A DNA stretch of 64,000 nucleotides, from the NCBI RefSeq assembly GCF_042679305.1, contig NZ_JBHTMP010000017.1, positions 1 through 64,000 on the forward strand, written 5' to 3'. This document shows, piece after piece, positions 9,896 to 18,921 of this stretch. The position numbers were made by a program, and so were the translations under genes. The notes under the pieces are model-generated. The model ran no database searches, was not told the origin of the DNA, and saw nothing but the letters and a program-made list of their open reading frames with translations. This stretch comes from Micromonospora_H sonneratiae. GTDB lineage: Bacteria > Actinomycetota > Actinomycetes > Mycobacteriales > Micromonosporaceae. Numbering within the stretch: position 1 is the first letter of the stretch; each line of letters begins with the position of its first letter.

Positions 9896-11101
9896 TCAGT
9901 CGGCTGCGGGGATGGGAGCCTGACGTTGGGTCTCAGCCCGCCGCCGTAGCCAGGCCTTGAACCAGGCGTAGTCGGGGATCCTGGCCAGCAACGGGCCGGA
10001 GACCACGGTGATTAGTACGTAGGCGGTGGCCAGCGGGGCCAACTGTGGCGCGATGCCGGTCGCACCGACGGCCAGCCCGGCGATGACGATGGAGAACTCG
10101 CCACGTGGCATCAACCCGAGTCCGGCGCGCCATCGACCCGGCTCGGCGATGCCGACCCGCTTGGCGGCGAGGTAACCGGTGAGGACCTTGGTCGCCATGG
10201 TGACGATCGCCAGGGCCAGCGCCGGCAGCAGCACCGGTGGCATGTCCGCCGGGTTGGTGGCCAGTCCGAAGAACACGAAGAACACGGCAGCGAACAGGTC
10301 CCGCAACGGGGAGAGCAGTTCGGTCGCGTTGTGTGCCACCTGTCCGGAGAGTGCGATGCCCACAAGGAAGGCACCCACCGCCGCGGACACCTTCAGGCCG
10401 GCGGCGATGCCCGCCACCAGCACGGTCAGTCCGAGCACCCCGAGCAGCAGCGCCTCCGGGTCCTTCGGGGAGAACATCGCGGAGATGGCGTTGCCGTAGC
10501 GGATGGCCACGACGAGCACCAGTACCACCGTGAACACGGCGATGCCGAGGGCGATGCTGCCCCCGATCAGGCCGGTGCCGGCCAGCACCGCGGTGACCAG
10601 CGGCAGGTAGAGGGCCATGGCGAGGTCCTCGATGACCAGCACCGACAGGATGACCGGGGTTTCCCGGTTACCCAGTCGGCCGAGGTCGGCCAGCACCTTG
10701 GCGATGACGCCGGAGGAGGAGACCCAGGTGACACCGGCCAGCACGATCGCGGACACCCAGCCCCAGCCCATCAGGAAGGCGAAGGCCGCGCCGGGCAGCG
10801 CGTTGAGTAGCCCGTCGATCAGCCCGGCCGGTGCGGCCGAGCGTAGGTTGCCCACCAGTTCGCTGGCCGAGTATTCGAGGCCGAGCATGACCAGTAGCAG
10901 GATCACGCCGATCTCCGCTCCGACGGCGAAGAACTCTTCGCTGGCGGAGAGCGGCAGTAGGCCGCCGTGTCCGAAGGCCAGGCCGGCGAGCAGGTAGAGA
11001 GGGATCGGAGAGAGGCCGATCCGCCGGCTGAGCCGGCCGAGGAGTCCTAGACCCAGAAGCAGTGCGCCGACTTCGATCAGCAGAACGGTGAAATCGTGCA
11101 T
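9896..11101 (-). CDS. khtU: Cation:proton antiporter, CPA2 family (KhtU-like)
   Basis: 401 aa with about 11-13 hydrophobic segments, beginning near the N-terminus with FTVLLIEVGALLLGLGLLG. CPA2 features are visible: GLEYSASEL, the conserved GVTWVSSSGVIAKVLADLG segment, and KVSAAVGAFLVGIALSG. It should exchange K+ (or Na+) for H+ across the membrane. The 166-aa RCK_C protein immediately upstream, separated by 4 bp, is the pairing of Bacillus KhtT-KhtU, a K+/H+ antiporter gated by a cytoplasmic subunit. The gene symbol is by that analogy. Confidence 0.85.
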   Translation of the reverse strand: MHDFTVLLIEVGALLLGLGLLGRLSRRIGLSPIPLYLLAGLAFGHGGLLPLSASEEFFAVGAEIGVILLLVMLGLEYSASELVGNLRSAAPAGLIDGLLNALPGAAFAFLMGWGWVSAIVLAGVTWVSSSGVIAKVLADLGRLGNRETPVILSVLVIEDLAMALYLPLVTAVLAGTGLIGGSIALGIAVFTVVLVLVVAIRYGNAISAMFSPKDPEALLLGVLGLTVLVAGIAAGLKVSAAVGAFLVGIALSGQVAHNATELLSPLRDLFAAVFFVFFGLATNPADMPPVLLPALALAIVTMATKVLTGYLAAKRVGIAEPGRWRAGLGLMPRGEFSIVIAGLAVGATGIAPQLAPLATAYVLITVVSGPLLARIPDYAWFKAWLRRRAETQRQAPIPAAD

Positions 11102-11105
11102 CCGA

Positions 11106-11606
11106 TCAGCTGTCCGGATCGTTGTCGGCGAGGATCGCGGTCACTCCGTCGAGGCCCTGGCGGGTGCCGACCACGACCACCACGTCGCCGGCCTCGAAAC
11201 GGAAGGTCGGGTCGGGGGAGGCGATGACCTCCCGCTCGCGCAGCACGGCGACGATCGAGGCGCCGGTACGGGTACGGGCCTTCGTGTCGCCCAGTTTGCG
11301 ACCGACGTACGACGAACCCGCCGGGATCGAGATCTGTTCGGTCAGCAGTCCGGCCGCCTGCTGGCGTAGTCCGGAGAGTTGGCCGAGCATCAGCGAAGCA
11401 CCGAGGATGTCGGCGAGTGCCTCCGCCTCGTCGTCGGTCAGCGGGATGTCGGCGACTGATGCGTCCGGATCGTCTTGATCGTAGAGAACCAGGTCGCGAC
11501 GGCCGTTTCGATGGGTGACCACGCCGACCCGGAGTCCGGACACGGTCAACAGGTCGTGACGTACACCGATGCCGGGCAGGGCCGTCTGTTCCACACGTAC
11601 TCGCAC
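11106..11606 (-). CDS. khtT: RCK_C (TrkA_C) regulatory subunit of antiporter (KhtT-like)
   Basis: 166 aa, the length of Bacillus KhtT. The C-terminal half is an RCK_C domain (IPAGSSYVGRKLGD through FEAGDVVVVVGTRQGLDGV). The N-terminal half is a KhtT-type domain (ALPGIGVRHDLLTVSGLRVGVV). In Bacillus and relatives KhtT binds c-di-AMP and gates KhtU; that ligand is established for the family, not shown here. Start GTG 11606 has only a weak AGG upstream. It is the first gene of a two-gene unit with the antiporter. Confidence 0.85.
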   Translation of the reverse strand: MRVRVEQTALPGIGVRHDLLTVSGLRVGVVTHRNGRRDLVLYDQDDPDASVADIPLTDDEAEALADILGASLMLGQLSGLRQQAAGLLTEQISIPAGSSYVGRKLGDTKARTRTGASIVAVLREREVIASPDPTFRFEAGDVVVVVGTRQGLDGVTAILADNDPDS

Positions 11607-11800
11607 GGCGGAAAACCTACCGCGCCGGTGCCAACAGCATGGCTCCGGCCAGCAGCGCTGTTACCCGATGGTGTTCTCCCGTCGGCGTACCGGCCGGGTG
11701 GTCGGGGTGCCAGCAAGATCATTTTGGGGTACGTGGGTGGGGGTGGATATCGATAGCCTGACTGTCTTCGCCGGGGCGTCGAGAGTCATGGGGGTGGCTG

Positions 11801-12934
11801 ATGCGGGGCTGGACAGCGCGGGTGGCGGTGGCCGGGGTGCTGACCACGGTCGTTTCCGGCTGTACGGCCGGGCCGATCCGGCGACCAGCGCCGACCGCGC
11901 CCGCCGGTGGTGGGGTGGTCGAGTCGGCTGGTTCGGGGCATCCGGACGAGGTACGCCAGTTCCAGGTGTCCGTACCGGCCGGTCATGTCCAGCGGCAGAT
12001 CGAGTTCACCGACGCCGAGCACGGCTACGCGCTGTTCAGTGACTGTGCGCCGGAGGGCGACCGGACGACCGGGCCGGGCTGCGGCGTCGTCCTGTTGGCC
12101 ACCGCCGACGGTGGGCGCTCCTGGCAGGAGCTGCGCCATCCCCGGCCAACGGCGCAGAACCACCAGTTGTACGCGGAAGGCAGCGATCTGGTGCTGCTGG
12201 CCGAGCCGCACGGTTGGTACGCCTCCTCCGATCGTGGTCGGACGTTCAAACCGGTCCCCGGTGCGCCAAGGGTGCCGGTGGCGTACCGGAAGCTGTACGG
12301 GCGGTTCCAGGTCTGCTGTGACGACTCTGCGCCGAAGGTCGGTGAGTGGGTCGGTGACGTGTTCCGTCCCGTACCGGTGCAGCCGGCGCTGCCCAGTCTG
12401 CACATGGTGAAGGAGGTGTCCGGTATTCCTGGGCCTGCCGTTGGTCGATCGCTCGTCGCGATCGGGTTGCGTGACGGTCAGCCGTACGTGGCATCGTCGC
12501 CCGACGAGGGGCGGACCTGGCGGTCGATGGCGGTGCCCGCGCCGGACGAACCGCTGTCCAGACTGGGATTGGAGGTCGCGCCGGACGGTGGTGCCTGGTT
12601 GTTCGGTCACGCCGACGACCCGATGCGGTTTCCACAGCTCTGGAACCTCGACGGGCGCGGCATCTGGCAGCGGGTGTGGGCCCCTGGCCCGGACCGGATC
12701 ACCGGGCTGGTGCCGATCAGCGGCACGATGCTGGCGGTGATCGGGCCGGGTGGCAGCGGCGTGATCAGCGAGGGGCGTTACCAGGACCGGGGCTGGCCCC
12801 GTGACGGTGGATATCTGCAGATGTTGCCGGACGGCGTGTTGTTCAGCGCCTACCACCCAGACAACAGCGTCTGGCTCGGTCCGGGGCAGGGCGACGAGCG
12901 TCGGTGGATCAAGATCGTGCTCGATCCCGTGTGA
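11801..12934 (+). CDS. Lipoprotein with sialidase-like beta-propeller repeats
   Basis: 377 aa. The N-terminus is a lipoprotein signal with a lipobox ending VVSGC (Cys about residue 21). The rest has BNR/Asp-box-like motifs spaced as in a six-bladed beta-propeller: TADGGRSW, SSDRGRTF, SPDEGRTW. This is the fold of sialidases and of photosystem assembly factor YCF48-like proteins. No sialidase active-site arginine triad could be assigned, so the enzyme function is unsupported. It would sit on the outer face of the membrane. It precedes clpB by 83 bp but the HAIR element in the gap gives clpB its own control. Confidence 0.75.
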   Translation: MRGWTARVAVAGVLTTVVSGCTAGPIRRPAPTAPAGGGVVESAGSGHPDEVRQFQVSVPAGHVQRQIEFTDAEHGYALFSDCAPEGDRTTGPGCGVVLLATADGGRSWQELRHPRPTAQNHQLYAEGSDLVLLAEPHGWYASSDRGRTFKPVPGAPRVPVAYRKLYGRFQVCCDDSAPKVGEWVGDVFRPVPVQPALPSLHMVKEVSGIPGPAVGRSLVAIGLRDGQPYVASSPDEGRTWRSMAVPAPDEPLSRLGLEVAPDGGAWLFGHADDPMRFPQLWNLDGRGIWQRVWAPGPDRITGLVPISGTMLAVIGPGGSGVISEGRYQDRGWPRDGGYLQMLPDGVLFSAYHPDNSVWLGPGQGDERRWIKIVLDPV

Positions 12935-12948
12935 TGGGGGTCACATCT

Positions 12949-12977
12949 CAGAGTTGAGTGGAATAGGCTCAACTCTG
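12949..12977. promoter_or_regulatory. HAIR element (HspR operator) upstream of clpB
   Basis: A perfect 10-bp inverted repeat (12949-12958 with 12968-12977) around nine bases. Its core GTTGAGT-N7-GCTCAAC (12953-12973) matches the HAIR consensus CTTGAGT-N7-ACTCAAG in 11 of 14 positions with exact spacing. It ends 40 bp before the clpB ATG. HspR control of clpB is established in Streptomyces. Confidence 0.88.
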
Positions 12978-13017
12978 GTTGTGTCGTCATCAGTGGACAC
13001 GCCGATCAGGGGAGCCC

Positions 13018-15609
13018 ATGAACGCCGAACGCCTCACCACCAAAAGCCGCGAAGTCATCACCGGTGCCGTCGCCACCGCCAACCAGCGTGGACACGCAAC
13101 CGTCGAACCGTGGCACCTACTGCTCTCGCTGCTCGACACCGGCGGGTCGACCGCCGCAGGGCTGCTGAGGGCCGTTGGCGCGAACCCGGCCGACATCCGC
13201 CGGGCCGCCATCCGGACCGTGGAGAACCTGCCGGCCGCCCGGGGATCCAGCGTCGCCGAGCCGAGCCTGTCCCGCGAGTTTGCCAACGCCATCGGGGCCG
13301 CCGAGCAGATCGCCCGTCCGCTGGGCGACGAATACACCTCCACCGAACACCTGCTGGCCGGTCTGGCCCGGGTCGGTGGTGCGGTGGCGCAGTTGCTCAA
13401 GAACGCGGGCGCGACCGAGGAGAACCTGGTCGCCGCCTTCCCGACCGTGCGCGGCGGCAACCGCCGGGTCACCACCGCCGACCCGGAGCAGACCTACCAG
13501 GCCCTGGAGAAGTACGGCGTTGACCTGACCGCCAGCGCCCGGGCCGGCAAGATCGACCCGGTCATCGGCCGGGATGCCGAGATCCGTCGGGTCATCCAGG
13601 TGCTGTCCCGCCGTACCAAGAACAACCCGGTCCTGATCGGTGAGCCGGGCGTGGGCAAGACCGCCATCGTCGAAGGCCTGGCCCAGCGCATCGTCGCCGG
13701 TGACGTGCCCGAGTCGCTGCGCGACAAGAAGCTGGTCTCGCTCGACCTCGGCGCGATGGTGGCCGGCGCACAGTACCGGGGCCAGTTCGAGGAACGACTC
13801 AAGTCCGTACTGGAGGAGATCAAGAACTCGGACGGCCAGGTCATCACCTTCCTCGACGAACTGCACACCGTCGTCGGTGCCGGCAAGGGCGAGGGCTCGA
13901 TGGACGCCGGCAACATGCTCAAGCCGATGCTGGCCCGGGGCGAACTGCGGATGGTCGGCGCGACCACCCTCGACGAGTACCGCGAGCACATCGAGAAGGA
14001 CCCGGCGCTGGAGCGCCGGTTCCAGCCGGTGCTGGTCGGGGAGCCGACCATCGAGGACACCATCGGCATCCTGCGCGGGCTCAAGGAACGCTACGAGGTC
14101 CACCACGGCGTACGCATCACCGACGCCGCCCTGGTCGCCGCCGCGTCGCTCTCCGACCGCTACATCACCGACCGATTCCTGCCGGACAAGGCGATCGACC
14201 TGGTCGACGAGTCCGCCTCCCGGCTACGGATGGAGATCGACTCGCGTCCGGTCGAGGTGGACGAGATCGAGCGGGCGGTACGCCGGCTGGAGATCGAGGA
14301 GATGGCGCTGGCCAAGGAACCGGACCCGGCCTCGGCGGAGCGGCTGACCCGGTTGCGCAAGGAACTGGCCGACAAGCGGGAACAACTCACCGCGCTCAGC
14401 GACCGGTGGAAGCTGGAGAAGGACCACATCACCCGCATCTCCACCGCCAAGGAGGAGCTGGAGCGGCTCGGTGGCGAGGCCGAGCGGGCGGAGCGCGACG
14501 GCGAACTGGAACGCGCCGCCGAGCTGCGCTACGGCCGGATCCCCGAGTTGCGGGCCGACCTCCAGCGGGCCGAGGCGGAACTAGCCGGCATCCAGGCCGA
14601 CGGCGCGATGCTCAAGGAGGAGGTCGGGGCGGACGACATCGCCGCCGTGGTCGCCTCATGGACCGGCATCCCGGCCGGTCGGCTGATGGAGGGCGAGACT
14701 GCCAAGCTGCTGCGGATGGAGTCGTCCCTGGGAGCCCGGGTGATCGGGCAGGCCGAGGCCGTCGCCGCCGTCTCCGACGCGGTCCGGCGGGCGCGGGCCG
14801 GGGTCGCCGACCCGGACCGGCCCACCGGCAGCTTCCTCTTCCTCGGCCCCACCGGGGTCGGGAAGACCGAGCTGGGCAAGGCGCTGGCCGAGTTCCTCTT
14901 CGACGACGAGCGGGCCATGGTCCGCATCGACATGAGCGAGTACGCCGAGAAGCACTCGGTGGCCCGGCTCGTCGGTGCCCCGCCCGGCTACGTCGGGTAC
15001 GAGGAGGGCGGCCAGTTGACCGAGGCGGTACGCCGCCGGCCGTACTCGGTGATCCTGCTGGACGAGGTGGAGAAGGCCCACCCGGACGTCTTCGACGTGC
15101 TGCTGCAGGTCCTCGACGACGGTCGGCTCACCGACGGGCAGGGTCGTACGGTCGACTTCCGCAACGCGATCCTGATCCTGACCTCGAACCTCGGCTCGGC
15201 AGTGATCGCCGACCCCACCCTCTCCGACGAGCAGCGTCGGGACGCGGTGCTGGCGGTGGTGCGTTCCCACTTCAAGCCGGAGTTCCTCAACCGACTCGAC
15301 GACATCGTGGTCTTCGCGGCGCTGACCGGTGAGGAGCTGCGTTCCATCGTGGACATCCAGATCGGTCGGATGCGTCGGCGGTTGGCCGACCGGCGGCTCA
15401 CCCTGGACGTCTCCGACGATGCCCGCACCTGGCTGGCCGAGCACGGGTACGACCCGATCTACGGTGCTCGGCCGCTGCGCCGGCTGGTGCAGTCGGCGAT
15501 CGGCGACCGGCTGGCCAAGGCGCTGCTCTCCGGTGAGGTGCGTGACGGAGACACGGTCCGGGTGGAGTTGGCCGACGGCAAGGACAGCCTGACGGTCGGC
15601 GCGGCCTGA
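13018..15609 (+). CDS. clpB: Disaggregase ClpB (Hsp100)
   Basis: 863 aa from ATG 13018 (GGGGAG upstream). Two Clp N-terminal repeats come first, then the first AAA domain with Walker A GEPGVGKT at 208-215, then the charged coiled-coil M-domain around residues 400-530, which separates ClpB from ClpA/ClpC. The second AAA domain follows, with Walker A GPTGVGKT at 610-617 and the segment SVILLDEVEKAHPDVF. It threads aggregated proteins through a hexameric pore and hands them to DnaK. The HAIR operator upstream places it in the HspR regulon with the dnaK operon. A strong terminator follows. Confidence 0.97.
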   Translation: MNAERLTTKSREVITGAVATANQRGHATVEPWHLLLSLLDTGGSTAAGLLRAVGANPADIRRAAIRTVENLPAARGSSVAEPSLSREFANAIGAAEQIARPLGDEYTSTEHLLAGLARVGGAVAQLLKNAGATEENLVAAFPTVRGGNRRVTTADPEQTYQALEKYGVDLTASARAGKIDPVIGRDAEIRRVIQVLSRRTKNNPVLIGEPGVGKTAIVEGLAQRIVAGDVPESLRDKKLVSLDLGAMVAGAQYRGQFEERLKSVLEEIKNSDGQVITFLDELHTVVGAGKGEGSMDAGNMLKPMLARGELRMVGATTLDEYREHIEKDPALERRFQPVLVGEPTIEDTIGILRGLKERYEVHHGVRITDAALVAAASLSDRYITDRFLPDKAIDLVDESASRLRMEIDSRPVEVDEIERAVRRLEIEEMALAKEPDPASAERLTRLRKELADKREQLTALSDRWKLEKDHITRISTAKEELERLGGEAERAERDGELERAAELRYGRIPELRADLQRAEAELAGIQADGAMLKEEVGADDIAAVVASWTGIPAGRLMEGETAKLLRMESSLGARVIGQAEAVAAVSDAVRRARAGVADPDRPTGSFLFLGPTGVGKTELGKALAEFLFDDERAMVRIDMSEYAEKHSVARLVGAPPGYVGYEEGGQLTEAVRRRPYSVILLDEVEKAHPDVFDVLLQVLDDGRLTDGQGRTVDFRNAILILTSNLGSAVIADPTLSDEQRRDAVLAVVRSHFKPEFLNRLDDIVVFAALTGEELRSIVDIQIGRMRRRLADRRLTLDVSDDARTWLAEHGYDPIYGARPLRRLVQSAIGDRLAKALLSGEVRDGDTVRVELADGKDSLTVGAA

Positions 15610-15618
15610 TCGACGGAG

Positions 15619-15663
15619 CACCGGCGTACCTCGGTCCTGGTTCAGGGTCGAGGTACGCCGGTG
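15619..15663 (+). terminator. Strong hairpin terminator after clpB
   Basis: A perfect 15-bp stem (15619-15633 with 15649-15663) and 15-nt loop starting 9 bp after the clpB stop. No U-tract, as is common in high-GC actinobacteria. Confidence 0.85.
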
Positions 15664-15737
15664 TCGCCATATCGCGGGTGTCGTCATATCACCGTTGGCG
15701 AATCAATCGGGCGATACCGAAGGTCCAACCAGGACGG

Positions 15738-15743
15738 TAGCGT
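15738..15743 (+). promoter_or_regulatory. Putative leaderless -10 element
   Basis: TAGCGT fits TANNNT and ends 8 bp before GTG 15752. The same 8-bp spacing is seen at pyrE and purD. This supports GTG 15752 as a leaderless start, since no ribosome site is visible. Confidence 0.45.
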
Positions 15744-15751
15744 CGGGCACC

Positions 15752-16714
15752 GTGAGCCACTCCAATCCAGCGGCCCGGCCACCCCGGCCCTCCAATGTCA
15801 CCCTCGCCGGCCACCTGCAACTCGCGGCCATGGTGTTGCTGCTGGTCAACGTCGGTACACAGATCGCCGGAGCGATCCATTACGACGGCGTGATCGATCG
15901 GGCTGGTCGGCTGAGCAGGGTCGACCCGGAGTTGGTGTCGTTGGAGCACGGCGGCAACGTATTTACCACCGTCGTGGGTACGGTGCTGGCCACCCTGCTG
16001 GCGGTGGTGTTTGCGGCCTGCCTCGTGCCACTGCGCCGGGGCAGCAACGTGGCACGGATACTCATCCTCGTCGCTGCCGGTCTCATCCTGCTGGCCTGCC
16101 TCGGCCCGGTCGGGGCCGGCGCGCTGTTCCTGCCGATCGCCTTCATGGCCTCCCCTTTCCTGGCGGAGGAGCCCTGGTCGGACGTATCGACGCCCGGCGA
16201 GACCGAGGCACTGTCCAGGGAGGACGCGTTCTACGAGGCGTTGCTGGACCCGGCCACCGACCTGTTCCACCTCGGGGTCGGTGCCAGCGCGTTCATCGTT
16301 TTCGGTCTGATGGTGGCGGTCGCGGTGCTGGTGCTGCTGCCGTCGGCCAACCGCTTCTTCGTACCCCGGCCGGAGGTGCCGGCGTTGCCATGGCCGATGC
16401 CGATGCCGATGCCGATGGCTGGCCAGGTCTACTACGGTCACCCGGGTACCCACTTCCCGCCGGCACATCCGCATCCACAGGGATATCCGTATGTGTTCGT
16501 GTACCCGGCCGGGTACTGGCCAGCCGGCGTACCGGGCATGCCAGCCGGCCCGCAGCCGGACTCGGTCGGCCCGACGGACCCGTCGGACTCGCCCTGGCAA
16601 CCCGACCCGTCGGACCCGCCCAGCCAGCCGGAACCGGCCGCCCCTGCGAGCGGACCGGACTCGTCGGGATCCTCATCCTCGGGGGAGGCCTCACCACCGC
16701 CGTCCGCCAGCTGA
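15752..16714 (+). CDS. Membrane protein with Pro/Ser-rich cytoplasmic or surface tail
   Basis: 320 aa from GTG 15752; the frame opens at TTG 15695 without support. About four hydrophobic segments are seen: LQLAAMVLLLVNVG, VVGTVLATLLAVVFAACLV, ILILVAAGLILLACLG and FIVFGLMVAVAVLVLLP. The last 110 residues are low-complexity: a PMPMPMPM run, Pro/His/Tyr-rich stretches, then Asp/Ser/Pro repeats (DPSDSP, DPSDPP). No family recognised. The gap of 81 bp to the DUF4178 gene leaves open whether it belongs to that operon. Confidence 0.7.
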   Translation: MSHSNPAARPPRPSNVTLAGHLQLAAMVLLLVNVGTQIAGAIHYDGVIDRAGRLSRVDPELVSLEHGGNVFTTVVGTVLATLLAVVFAACLVPLRRGSNVARILILVAAGLILLACLGPVGAGALFLPIAFMASPFLAEEPWSDVSTPGETEALSREDAFYEALLDPATDLFHLGVGASAFIVFGLMVAVAVLVLLPSANRFFVPRPEVPALPWPMPMPMPMAGQVYYGHPGTHFPPAHPHPQGYPYVFVYPAGYWPAGVPGMPAGPQPDSVGPTDPSDSPWQPDPSDPPSQPEPAAPASGPDSSGSSSSGEASPPPSAS

Positions 16715-16795
16715 CCTGGTCGACCCTTGCCGGGATGCGGCCGTGCACACGTTTGTTACCGTCACCGGCCGATCGGGTTGGAGAGGACGGGGCGA

Positions 16796-17452
16796 ATGAA
16801 CGGCACGCTGGCGTACGTCGTGGTCACGCTGAGTTGTCTTGTCGCGGTTGCCGGGGTGGTGGTGGCCGTCCTCGCCGTACGGGCGGCCCGGAAGAAGGCG
16901 GAGCAGGCCGCCAAGGCGACGAAGACGCCGGCCGACCCGTTCCGGTCCGCCGACGATGACGCCGACGCGCTGCGGGGGGATCCACGACGGCTACAGCCCG
17001 GCGACATCGTGGAGATCCGGCACACGTCGTACGGCGTGCGCGGCACACTACGCTTCACCGAGGGGGACTGGAGCTGGACCGAGCACCTGCTCGACGACGC
17101 CGGTGGCACGAAGCGCTGGCTCTCCGTCGAGGAGGATCCCGACCTGGAGCTGGTGCTCTGGACCGAGGAGCCGGCAGCGACGGTGACCCCCGGCAAGCCC
17201 ACCATCAACTTCGACGGGCGGCGCTTCACCCGCAAGGAGTCGGGCCGGGCCCGGTACACCGCCATCGGCACCACCGGGCTCAACCCGACCGGCACCGTGG
17301 CCTACCACGACTACACGGCCGGCGAGGCGCGGCTGTCGTTCGAGTCGTACGGCGACAGCGGCAAGTGGGAGGTGGGCCGGGGCGAGCGGCTGCATCGGGC
17401 CGAGGTGCAGATCTACCCACAGGCCGGCCAACCTGGCAAGGTCATCAGCTGA
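16796..17452 (+). CDS. DUF4178 protein with N-terminal membrane anchor
   Basis: 218 aa from ATG 16796 (GGACGGGG upstream). One N-terminal membrane helix (TLAYVVVTLSCLVAVAGVVVAVLAV) is followed by a Lys/Ala-rich stretch. Then comes a soluble beta-rich DUF4178 domain: GDIVEIRHTSYGVRGTL, WLSVEEDPDLELVLW, and YGDSGKWEVGRGERL. Function is unknown. The family recurs beside DUF350 and spermidine-synthase-like proteins, as here. It is the first gene of an overlapping run (TGATG to the next gene), so the products probably form one membrane assembly. Confidence 0.85.
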   Translation: MNGTLAYVVVTLSCLVAVAGVVVAVLAVRAARKKAEQAAKATKTPADPFRSADDDADALRGDPRRLQPGDIVEIRHTSYGVRGTLRFTEGDWSWTEHLLDDAGGTKRWLSVEEDPDLELVLWTEEPAATVTPGKPTINFDGRRFTRKESGRARYTAIGTTGLNPTGTVAYHDYTAGEARLSFESYGDSGKWEVGRGERLHRAEVQIYPQAGQPGKVIS

Positions 17453-18024
17453 TGCTCGTCACCCTCGACGCCCCGTACGCCGACACCTCGGCCGCCGACC
17501 TCAGCTTCGCGCTCGAATCGGCCGAGCGGCCGGCCCTGTACGTGCTCGACCTCGTCCTGCCTACGACGACGTCGGCCGACCCCGCAGGAAGCCAGCCCTC
17601 CGACCCCGCAGGGAGCCAGCCCTCCGGCGACGACGGGGTACGGCTGCGGCTGCGGCTGCTCGGGGCCTCACACCAGGTGACGGTGAGCGCCTCCGGTCTC
17701 GACTTCGTCGAGACTGTCGCCTGTCTGCCCGGTCGGCAACCCGACCTGCCCGCCACGGTGGAGGACGCCGCCACCGGCTACCGGTTCACCGCGCGGGTGC
17801 TGCGCCTGAACAGCGCGGAACTGGCCGCCCGGTCCGCCGCACTGCGACAGGAACTCGCCGACGACCCGTACGCGTTGGTCGGGGTCTTCCCCGGCGGGCC
17901 GGACGCGATCACCGCGTTGCAGGCCGGAGTCCATGCTGGGGCCGGGATCGGCTGGCGGACCTGGCATGCCTATCCACAAACCGGAGAACTCGTCGAAACC
18001 GAAACGACGGTGAGGATGCGATGA
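17452..18024 (+). CDS. DUF2617 family protein
   Basis: 190 aa, no membrane segment. Start ATG 17452 overlaps the previous stop (TGATG). Matches the general shape of DUF2617: N-terminal LDAPYADTSAADLSFAL, central LRLLGASHQVTV, and C-terminal LGVHAGAGIGWRTWHAYPQ-like region (seen as GVHAGAGIGWRTWHAYP). An 8-residue DPAGSQPS unit is duplicated near residues 45-60. Function unknown; it is a constant member of this actinobacterial operon type. The family call is from memory of motifs and context. Confidence 0.75.
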   Translation: MLVTLDAPYADTSAADLSFALESAERPALYVLDLVLPTTTSADPAGSQPSDPAGSQPSGDDGVRLRLRLLGASHQVTVSASGLDFVETVACLPGRQPDLPATVEDAATGYRFTARVLRLNSAELAARSAALRQELADDPYALVGVFPGGPDAITALQAGVHAGAGIGWRTWHAYPQTGELVETETTVRMR

Positions 18025-18446
18025 CGTACCGCAGATGGTTCATCATAGGTGGGGTGTTTGCGCTGGTCGGAGCGCTGGTGGCGAGCTTCGCCATCTTCTA
18101 CGGCAGCTTCTCACCGCGCGGCTATGTCAAGGATCGGTACACCCGGGCGGCGTCCCAGGACATCGGCCAGCAGGCCATGGCGTACACCTCCCGGAAGTCG
18201 CCCAGCGCGGTGGCCGCCGAGGTCACCAAGGCCTGGAAGCCCGCCGACCAGTACGTCGACGGCAGCGGCGTGTACCTGCGCTACGACGACGACTCGGTGG
18301 TGATCCTCCCGACCGCCGCCGGCTCGCTGATCCTGTTGGAACGGATGACGACCGCCTACCCGCGCTACCGCAGCACCGTCGGTAACTCCTGGGGTTGGGG
18401 TCGGGGCACCACGGTCCGGGGCGGTGGCCCCGGCTCAGGCAAGTAG
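18021..18446 (+). CDS. DUF4247 protein, membrane-anchored
   Basis: 141 aa starting in an ATGA overlap with the DUF2617 gene. One N-terminal membrane helix (WFIIGGVFALVGALVASFAIFYG) and an extracytoplasmic domain containing YVKDRY, DQYVDGSGVYLRYDDDSVVILP and the C-terminal Gly/Trp-rich YRSTVGNSWGWGRG. This matches DUF4247. Function unknown. The topology puts its domain outside the cell, facing the same compartment as the loop of the later 275-aa protein. Confidence 0.8.
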   Translation: MTYRRWFIIGGVFALVGALVASFAIFYGSFSPRGYVKDRYTRAASQDIGQQAMAYTSRKSPSAVAAEVTKAWKPADQYVDGSGVYLRYDDDSVVILPTAAGSLILLERMTTAYPRYRSTVGNSWGWGRGTTVRGGGPGSGK

Positions 18447-18501
18447 TCCGGGCGGCAGCCCGTCACCCCCTCAACACCCCTCACCCTTGGAGTCGAAGTT
18501 G

Positions 18502-18921
18502 ATGACCCTCGCCACCGACCTGCTGGTCACCCTCGCGTACGGCGTGGTCGGCGTCCTGCTCATGGGGATCGGCTACGTCCTGGTCGACGTCGCCACCCCG
18601 GGCCGGCTACGGGAACTGATCTGGGTCGACCGGAACCGTAACGCCGCACTGTTGCTGGCCTCCAACCTGCTCGGCGTCGGCATCATCGTGGTCGCCGCCA
18701 TCGTCAGCAGTGCGGACGACTTCGTCGCCGGGATCATCGGCAGCGCCGCGTACGGCATCCTCGGTCTGGTCATCATGTCCGCCGCGTTCCTGCTGCTCGA
18801 CCTGGCCACCCCGGGCCGGCTGGGTGAGATCCTGGTCGACCCGGAGCCGCACCCGGCGGTCTGGGTCTCCGCAGTGATCCACCTCGCCACCGGTGCCGTC
18901 GTCGCCGCGGCGATAAGTTGA
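18502..18921 (+). CDS. DUF350 membrane protein
   Basis: 139 aa from ATG 18502 (GGAG upstream). It is made of two similar halves, each a long hydrophobic helix followed by a TPGRL motif (VDVATPGRLRELI and LDLATPGRLGEIL), the signature of DUF350, with four membrane segments in all. E. coli YjfL is a relative. The repeat and small size suggest a channel or scaffold; this is inference. It ends in a TGATG overlap with the next gene. Confidence 0.87.
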   Translation: MTLATDLLVTLAYGVVGVLLMGIGYVLVDVATPGRLRELIWVDRNRNAALLLASNLLGVGIIVVAAIVSSADDFVAGIIGSAAYGILGLVIMSAAFLLLDLATPGRLGEILVDPEPHPAVWVSAVIHLATGAVVAAAIS

